Origin: an uncultured Sphingobium sp.
GTDB lineage: Bacteria; Pseudomonadota; Alphaproteobacteria; Sphingomonadales; Sphingomonadaceae
Reading direction: 5' to 3'
DNA length: 19,719 bases
Assembly (NCBI GenBank): GCA_946479185.1
Contig: CAMLFF010000021.1
Span: 1 to 19,719, forward strand
Shown one piece after another: positions 14,781-19,719 of this stretch (positions are counted from its first letter, which is position 1; each line of letters opens with the position of its first letter). Position numbers and translations under genes: made by a program. The notes under the pieces were generated by a model. The model ran no database searches, was not told where the DNA came from, and saw only the letters and a program-made list of their open reading frames with translations.

Positions 14781-16352
14781 ATGGAACAGGCAGAGACGAA
14801 GAGCGGCAATGGCGCAGTTGCGCTGCTAAAGGCGCTGCATGCTGGCGGCGCGCGCATCTGCTTCGCCAACCCCGGCACAACGGAGCTGACGCTTGTCGAT
14901 GCGCTTGCTGACGTGCCAGAAATCCGCTCCGTCCTTGCGCTTTTTGAGGGCGTTTGCACCGGCGCGGCGGATGGCTATGCGCGTGTCTCCGGCCAGACGC
15001 CGCTCACTTTGCTGCATCTGGGGCCGGGTTTTGGCAATGGCATCGCCAATCTGCACAATGCTCGCCGGGCGCGCTCGGGCATCGTGACGATCATCGGCGA
15101 TCATGCCAGCTGGCACCTGCCTTATGACGCGCCACTCACATCGGACATTGAATCACTGGCCTCGCCCGTTTCCGTCGCCGTTGTGCGGATGCGCGACCCA
15201 CAGGCGATCGGTGCCGATGTCGCGCAGGTGCTTGAAGCAGCAGCAGGCGCACCGGGCGGACCCACCACGCTGATCGTGCCGACGGACATCATGGATGCGC
15301 AGGTCGATCCCGTTGTCGTGCCTGCCTCGCCGCCAGCAAGGCGCACCGTGGATGCAGCGCATATCGAGAAGGCGGCGGAATTCGTCACTGGCGCGAAGGA
15401 TCTGATCCTGCTGCTCGGCGGCGACGCCCTCAACGAGCCGGGCCAGCGCGCCGCGGCGGCAATCGTCGCGAAGGTGGGTGGCCGTGTGCTGATGGAGCCT
15501 TACCCCGCAATCGTGCCCTTGGGCGGCGATCTGCCGCCGATTGAGCGGCAGGCCTATTTCCCTGAAGATGTGATCCGCCAAATGGGCGAAGCGCGTGTCA
15601 TTCTTGTGGGCGCGCTCAAGCCGATCAGCTATTTTGGCTATGAGGCCTATCCAAGCCAGCTGGTGCCGGATGAGCGCTTGCTCTGCCTGAGCGATCCTTC
15701 GCAAGCTGGCGTTGCGGCGCTTGAGGCGCTGGCCGCTCGGCTCGATGCCGGGTCCGCTGCGCCAGCAGCCAAGGCACCGCGCTCTGCCGCAACCCACGCA
15801 CCGGATGCGCCGCTCTCGGCAGACATCATCGTGGAAAGCCTCATTCAGCAACTGCCGGATGACGCCATCATTTCGCTCGAAGGCTCGACGCTTGGTGGGC
15901 CGTGGCTGCGCAATGCTGGCCATGCGCGGCAGCATCGCGTGATGACTAACACGGGCGGCGCCATCGGGCAGGGCCTGCCTTGCGCAGTCGGCGCCGCTCT
16001 GGCCGCGCCGGGCGCGCGCGTCGTGTCGCTTCAGTCGGATGGCAGCGGGCATTATACGGTGCAGGCGCTCTGGACGATGGCGCGGGAAAAGCTGCCGGTC
16101 ACGATCATCATTGCGGCCAATCATCGCTATGGCATTCTCCAGACCGAGTTGAACCGCGTCGATGCGCCACTGGAAGACCCGGTGATTGCGTCACTGACCC
16201 GGCTCGACAATCCACGGGCTGACTGGACCGCGCTTGCCGCAGGCTATGGTGTCGAGGCGGTTCGCGTGACAACGGCTGCCGAGTTTGATGCGGCTCTGGC
16301 CCGCGGCCTCGCGCATGATGGCCCGCTGCTGATTCAGGCCGAATTGCCATGA
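14781..16352 (+). CDS. ThDP-dependent enzyme of the acetolactate synthase / benzoylformate decarboxylase type
   Basis: 523 residues from the ATG at 14781 (AAGGA 9 nt upstream). An in-frame ATG at 14751 overlaps the hydrolase stop (ATGA) and would add 10 residues. The three-domain decarboxylase layout is clear. The N-terminal PYR domain has FANPGTTE and catalytic Glu56 in ALFEGVCTGAADGYARV, a central domain lies at about 180-330, and the C-terminal PP domain has the ThDP/Mg motif from Asp420 (SDGSGHYTVQALW) to Asn447 (AANHRYGIL). The first glycine of GDG is Ser here; A or S at this place is seen in the subfamily annotated acetolactate synthase large subunit. It probably decarboxylates or condenses a 2-oxo acid rather than making branched-chain amino acids, as no small subunit is nearby. 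An aldehyde product would suit the dehydrogenase at 17167. Confidence 0.88.
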   Translation: MEQAETKSGNGAVALLKALHAGGARICFANPGTTELTLVDALADVPEIRSVLALFEGVCTGAADGYARVSGQTPLTLLHLGPGFGNGIANLHNARRARSGIVTIIGDHASWHLPYDAPLTSDIESLASPVSVAVVRMRDPQAIGADVAQVLEAAAGAPGGPTTLIVPTDIMDAQVDPVVVPASPPARRTVDAAHIEKAAEFVTGAKDLILLLGGDALNEPGQRAAAAIVAKVGGRVLMEPYPAIVPLGGDLPPIERQAYFPEDVIRQMGEARVILVGALKPISYFGYEAYPSQLVPDERLLCLSDPSQAGVAALEALAARLDAGSAAPAAKAPRSAATHAPDAPLSADIIVESLIQQLPDDAIISLEGSTLGGPWLRNAGHARQHRVMTNTGGAIGQGLPCAVGAALAAPGARVVSLQSDGSGHYTVQALWTMAREKLPVTIIIAANHRYGILQTELNRVDAPLEDPVIASLTRLDNPRADWTALAAGYGVEAVRVTTAAEFDAALARGLAHDGPLLIQAELP

Positions 16353-17125
16353 CGGGAAGGCCCGTTGCAATTATCACCGGCGCGAGTGGCGGCATGGCGC
16401 CGGGCATCGCGCAGGTGCTGCGCGACAAAGGCTATGACCTTGTGCTGGTCGCCAGACACATGGCTGGCTTGCAAAAGGCAGCGGAGAAGCTTGGCGGCTC
16501 AACCCGTGTCGAAACAATCAGCTGCGATGTGACGGACAAGGCCTCCGTCGCTGCCATGGTTGCCAACGCCGTTGAGCAATTCGGGCGCATCGATCTGCTG
16601 GTGAACGCCGCCGCAAGCAGCAATCCCATCGGCGGCTCGATAGAGCAAGTCGATGTCGACGCGCTGATCGCCGATACAGACACGAAGGTCGGCGGCTATC
16701 TGCGCTGCATTCAAGCGGTCGTGCCGATCATGAAGACGCGCGGTTTTGGCCGGATCGTCAATGTCGGCGGGCTAACCGGACGGTCGAGCGACACGCTGAG
16801 CGGCCTGCGCAATGTGGCCGTCACGCACTTGACCAAAGTGCTTGCGGATCAGCTTGGCCCCTTTGGCCTCACGGTCAATGCGGTGCATCCCGGCCTCACA
16901 CGTACCCCGCATCTCGATGAGCTGTTCGTCGATATGGCAGGTGAGAAAGCGGTCACGCCCGGCGAGGTCGAAGCTGATTTCGTCAACCAGATTCCCACGC
17001 GCCGCCTCTCGATGCCGCAGGAAGTGGGAGAAGCGATTGCTTTCCTCGCGAGCGTGCATGGCGGCTCCATCAACGGCGAATCCATCGCCATCGACGGCGG
17101 CTATTCGCGCGGCATCTATTTGTAG
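16349..17125 (+). CDS. SDR-family oxidoreductase with non-canonical active site (paralogue 2)
   Basis: 258 residues; the start overlaps the ThDP gene stop by ATGA, with no strong ribosome site, so translation is probably coupled. Rossmann fold with TGASGGMAPGI (10-20, a modified glycine loop), NAAAS (86-90) and TVNAVHPG (175-182); the end is GESIAIDGGYSRGIYL. As in the SDR at 8323-9126, the usual NxSS is NVGG (138-141) and YxxxK is S151-G-L-R-N155. Catalytic Ser, Tyr and Lys are therefore all absent. The fourth tetrad residue, Asn, is replaced by Asp111 in the segment DTKVGGYLR, which keeps a shared lysine (113). The two proteins share the block VNVGGLT-R----LSG-RN, so they are paralogues from one odd subfamily. 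Reaction unknown; possibly reduction or dehydration of a pathway intermediate. Confidence 0.88.
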   Translation: MTGRPVAIITGASGGMAPGIAQVLRDKGYDLVLVARHMAGLQKAAEKLGGSTRVETISCDVTDKASVAAMVANAVEQFGRIDLLVNAAASSNPIGGSIEQVDVDALIADTDTKVGGYLRCIQAVVPIMKTRGFGRIVNVGGLTGRSSDTLSGLRNVAVTHLTKVLADQLGPFGLTVNAVHPGLTRTPHLDELFVDMAGEKAVTPGEVEADFVNQIPTRRLSMPQEVGEAIAFLASVHGGSINGESIAIDGGYSRGIYL

Positions 17126-17166
17126 GCGCCGGGTTACCGCGCGCCCGATTGACTGAAGGTCCCCTC

Positions 17167-18594
17167 ATGACATCCTATGTTCTTGCGCTGATCAATGACA
17201 GCTTCTGCGATGCCGACGGCATCGCCGTGCATAATCCCGCCAATGATCAGTTGATCGCGCGCGTGAAGAGCTATGATGCCGACACGGTATCCGACATTAT
17301 CGGCAAGGCCGATGCAGCACGCGCGCTCTGGCAGGTGAAAACCGCTCAGCAACGCGCCGATGTGTTGCGGCGCTGGCACCGCCTGATCCTGCGGCATAGC
17401 GATGATCTCGCGCAGATCATGACCTTGGAAAGCGGCAAGCCCTTGCGCGAGGCAAAGGGCGAAGTGGCCTATGGCGCATCCTATGTCGAATGGTTCGCCG
17501 AGGAGGGCAAGCGCGCTTACGGCGAAGTAATCCCCGGCTTTACGCCCAACAGCCGCACGCTCACCATCCGCCAGCCGGTTGGCACATGCGCCGCGATCAC
17601 GCCCTGGAACTTCCCGATGGCCATGATCACCCGCAAGGTGGCCCCTGCGCTGGCCGCAGGGTGCGCGATCGTGGTCAAGCCTGCTGTCGCGACGCCACTG
17701 ACGGCTCTGGTGCTTGAGAAGCTCGCCCATCAGGCGGGGATACCGGCGGATTTGTTCCGCGTCACACCCACCGCGAGCTCATCGAAAATCGGCGCCCTGT
17801 TCTGCAGCCATCCGCTCATCCGCAAACTGAGCTTCACGGGGTCGACCCATGTGGGGAAGATCTTGATGGCGCAGGCCGCGCAGCAGGTCACGCGGCTTAG
17901 TCTGGAACTTGGCGGCAATGCGCCCTTCATCGTGTTTGATGATGCGGACCTGGATGCTGCCGTGGAAGGCGTCATCCTCTCCAAATATCGCAATGCCGGG
18001 CAGACCTGCGTCTGCGCCAACCGACTGCTGGTGCAGGACGGCGTGCATGATGCATTCGTCGAGAAACTGGTGGCACGGGTCGCGCAATTGCAGATGGGCG
18101 ATGGGTTGAGCGATGGTGTCAACCTTGGTCCATTGATCGACGCACGAGAGGCCGCGCGTGTCGCCGGGCTCGTGGAGGACGCAGCAGCAGCAGGGTGCGC
18201 CGTTCGCACCGGCGGCACCGGCGCGCAGGGTGCCTTCTATCCCGCCACGGTCCTCACCGGCGTGACGCGAAACATGGCTATTGTGCAGGACGAGATTTTT
18301 GGGCCCGTCGCGCCGGTCGTGCGCTTCAAGGATGAGGCGGAGGCCATTTCCATCGCCAATGACACCATTTATGGCCTGGCCGCCTATCTCTATAGTCGGG
18401 ACCTTGGCCGGGTCTGGCGCGTCATGGAACAGCTTGAATATGGCATGGTCGCCATCAACGAGGGCATTCTCTCGAGCGAAACCGCGCCCTTCGGTGGCGT
18501 CAAGCAATCCGGCATGGGGCGTGAAGGCTCACGCCACGGCCTCTCGGACTATATGAATATCAAATATGCGCTGATGGGTGGCCTAGGCGCCTGA
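17167..18594 (+). CDS. Succinate-semialdehyde dehydrogenase-like aldehyde dehydrogenase
   Basis: 475 residues from the ATG at 17167, with GAAGG 7-9 nt upstream; an in-frame TTG at 17149 is less likely. The sequence follows the GabD pattern: TLESGKPLREAKGEVAYGAS, EWFAEEGKRAYGEVIP, ITPWNFPMAMITRKVAPALAAGC, VVKPA-ATPLTAL, FTGSTHVGK, LELGGNAPF with catalytic Glu247, NAGQTCVCANR with nucleophile Cys281, and a C-terminal NEGILSSETAPFGGVKQSG. Cys281 and Cys283 form the C-x-C arrangement that acts as a redox switch in some succinate-semialdehyde dehydrogenases. It likely oxidises a semialdehyde to an acid for the TCA cycle. Last gene of the operon (41 bp after the SDR). Its final 35 bp overlap the convergent MATE gene, and no hairpin terminator is seen between them. 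Confidence 0.9.
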   Translation: MTSYVLALINDSFCDADGIAVHNPANDQLIARVKSYDADTVSDIIGKADAARALWQVKTAQQRADVLRRWHRLILRHSDDLAQIMTLESGKPLREAKGEVAYGASYVEWFAEEGKRAYGEVIPGFTPNSRTLTIRQPVGTCAAITPWNFPMAMITRKVAPALAAGCAIVVKPAVATPLTALVLEKLAHQAGIPADLFRVTPTASSSKIGALFCSHPLIRKLSFTGSTHVGKILMAQAAQQVTRLSLELGGNAPFIVFDDADLDAAVEGVILSKYRNAGQTCVCANRLLVQDGVHDAFVEKLVARVAQLQMGDGLSDGVNLGPLIDAREAARVAGLVEDAAAAGCAVRTGGTGAQGAFYPATVLTGVTRNMAIVQDEIFGPVAPVVRFKDEAEAISIANDTIYGLAAYLYSRDLGRVWRVMEQLEYGMVAINEGILSSETAPFGGVKQSGMGREGSRHGLSDYMNIKYALMGGLGA

Positions 18595-19719
18595 TCTTTG
18601 AGAACCAGCGCCATGCCAGGAATGGCGCAACCACCGCCAGCCCGCTGGCGAGGCCAATCCAGATGCCAAGGCCAGCGAGAGGCGTCCTGAACGCCAGGAA
18701 CGATCCGATGCCCATGCCGAAGACCCAATAGCCGGTCGCGGCAATGATCATCGGCACTTTGGTGTCGTGCAGGCCCCGCAAAAGCCCCGCGCTCACGGCC
18801 TGCGTGGAATCGAACAGCTGAAACAGTGCGGCGACATAAATGAAGTCTCTCGCCAGACGCACGACTTCGACATTTGCGGGGTCGCGCAGGTTGAGAAAAA
18901 GGCCGATGAACTGGGTTGGCAACAGAGCAAGCAAGCTGGCTGCGGCAACAGCGAAGCCAACGCCGGTGATGAGGGCAACCCGGCCTGACCGTCTGACCGC
19001 GACAGCGTCACCCCGGCCAAAGCCAAGGCCTGCCCGGATCGTTGCGGCCTGACTGATGCCAAGCGGGATCATGAAGACCAGCCCGGCGGCCTGATTTGCG
19101 ATGGCATGCGCTGCGAGGGAAGCCTGACCGATTGTCCCCATCAGAAAAGCAGCCGCATTGAACACGGTCACTTCCATCGCGAAAATGACGGCGATGGGCA
19201 TACCGAGCTTGAGCATGGAGCCAAAGCGCGGCCAGTCTGCCACCCAGAACCGGCCAAACAGCTGGAACCGGCGAAACTGGCGGTCGCGCGAGATAATGAT
19301 GACCATCGCGATCAGCATTATGAACGCCGTAAGGCTGCTTGCCAGACCTGCACCGAACAGGCCGAGCGGGGGCGCGCCGAAATTGCCGAGAATGAGCGTC
19401 CAGCCCGCAAGGAAGTTCACGGGAAGCGCGATCACCGTGATAATGACGCCCCACATCGGGCGTTCCATCGCGCCGACATAATGCCTCAGCACATAGAACC
19501 AGAGGTAAGGGAGGAGCGCCCATTGCAGTCCGCGCAGCAGCGATGCGGCCTTGGCGGCCAGCGCGGGGTCCTGACCCAAGGCGAGGAGGACCGTGTCAGC
19601 GTTCCAGAGGATCGCCCAGATCGGAAGGCAGAGCGCGAGCGTCAGCCACATGCCCTGGCGGACGGTGCGGCGAATATCCCGCACGGAATGTTTGCGGCGT
19701 CCGCGCTGGCGCGCGATCA
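18560..19719 (-). CDS. MATE-family multidrug/Na+ antiporter, N-terminus cut by window edge
   Basis: The reading frame stays open from the stop at 18560 to the right edge, so the gene is partial. About 386 residues are visible and perhaps 70-90 N-terminal residues (the first two helices) lie outside. The visible part starts with RQRGRRKHSVRDIRRTVRQG, typical of the loop between helices 2 and 3 in MATE proteins, and runs through about ten hydrophobic helices. PVNFLAGWTLI, GLFGAGLASSL, AAHAIANQAAGLVFMIPLGISQAATIRAG and GLLRGLHDTKVPMI are hallmark MatE repeats. Such proteins export cationic drugs or metabolites in exchange for Na+ or H+. The internal GTG at 19684 is not the true start. It is convergent with the operon and probably not part of it; export of toxic intermediates cannot be excluded. 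Confidence 0.9.
   Translation of the reverse strand, partial: IARQRGRRKHSVRDIRRTVRQGMWLTLALCLPIWAILWNADTVLLALGQDPALAAKAASLLRGLQWALLPYLWFYVLRHYVGAMERPMWGVIITVIALPVNFLAGWTLILGNFGAPPLGLFGAGLASSLTAFIMLIAMVIIISRDRQFRRFQLFGRFWVADWPRFGSMLKLGMPIAVIFAMEVTVFNAAAFLMGTIGQASLAAHAIANQAAGLVFMIPLGISQAATIRAGLGFGRGDAVAVRRSGRVALITGVGFAVAAASLLALLPTQFIGLFLNLRDPANVEVVRLARDFIYVAALFQLFDSTQAVSAGLLRGLHDTKVPMIIAATGYWVFGMGIGSFLAFRTPLAGLGIWIGLASGLAVVAPFLAWRWFSKIRRLGHPSAHI

Noticed and set aside
12662..16124. Long minus-strand open frames (12662-13678, 13678-14880, 15153-16124)
   Set aside because: They lie antisense to well-supported plus-strand genes, have biased His/Arg/Ala composition and no recognisable motifs; they are typical by-products of GC-rich third codon positions.
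1..19719. CRISPR array, tRNA/rRNA genes, intact insertion sequences
   Set aside because: No regularly spaced repeats, no tRNA cloverleaf or rRNA sequence and no transposase reading frame were seen on either strand.

Overview
The window looks like part of a chromosome or large plasmid of an alphaproteobacterium, most likely a sphingomonad. The reasons are the GC-rich coding sequence, an FpvA/FecA-like STN domain missing from a large TonB-dependent receptor of the kind abundant in Sphingomonadales, and a dense set of divergently arranged catabolic genes. This placement is inferred from style and gene content, not from a marker gene.

Layout. Positions 1-367 hold the decayed remains of a P4-type tyrosine integrase. 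Next come a TonB-dependent receptor (minus) and, divergent from it across a 365-bp AT-rich regulatory region, an acyl-CoA-dehydrogenase-fold flavin monooxygenase (plus). A LysR regulator (minus) is divergent from a class III omega-transaminase followed by an MFS transporter (plus). A strong bidirectional hairpin terminator separates the MFS gene from a two-gene minus-strand operon (2-oxopent-4-enoate hydratase-like protein, then an SDR). Divergent from that is an eight-gene plus-strand operon: aldehyde dehydrogenase, seven-Asp-box beta-propeller, single-domain VOC/extradiol-type dioxygenase, DUF1185 (amino acid synthesis family) protein, alpha/beta hydrolase, ThDP-dependent 2-oxo-acid enzyme, a second SDR, and a succinate-semialdehyde-type dehydrogenase. 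A MATE exporter converges on the end of this operon, overlaps its last gene by 35 bp, and is cut by the right edge.

How it fits together. The content reads as one catabolic island: outer-membrane uptake (TonB receptor), inner-membrane transport (MFS), amine removal (transaminase), hydroxylation (two-component flavin monooxygenase), a possible ring opening (VOC protein with all extradiol catalytic residues), C-C or ester hydrolysis (alpha/beta hydrolase), hydration of a 2-oxo-4-enoate (FAH-family hydratase), and 2-oxo-acid decarboxylation followed by aldehyde oxidation (ThDP enzyme plus two ALDHs). The substrate cannot be read from the sequence; a nitrogen-containing aromatic or alicyclic compound is an inference. 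No flavin reductase, 4-hydroxy-2-oxovalerate aldolase or acylating acetaldehyde dehydrogenase is in the window.

The most interesting signals are these. A dyad TTGT-N9-(A/G)CAA recurs in all three divergent promoter regions and probably marks one regulon, perhaps of the LysR protein. Two paralogous SDRs both lack the canonical Ser/Tyr/Lys catalytic residues. A signal-less seven-bladed Asp-box propeller and a DUF1185 protein sit inside a catabolic operon that does not match any pathway I can name.
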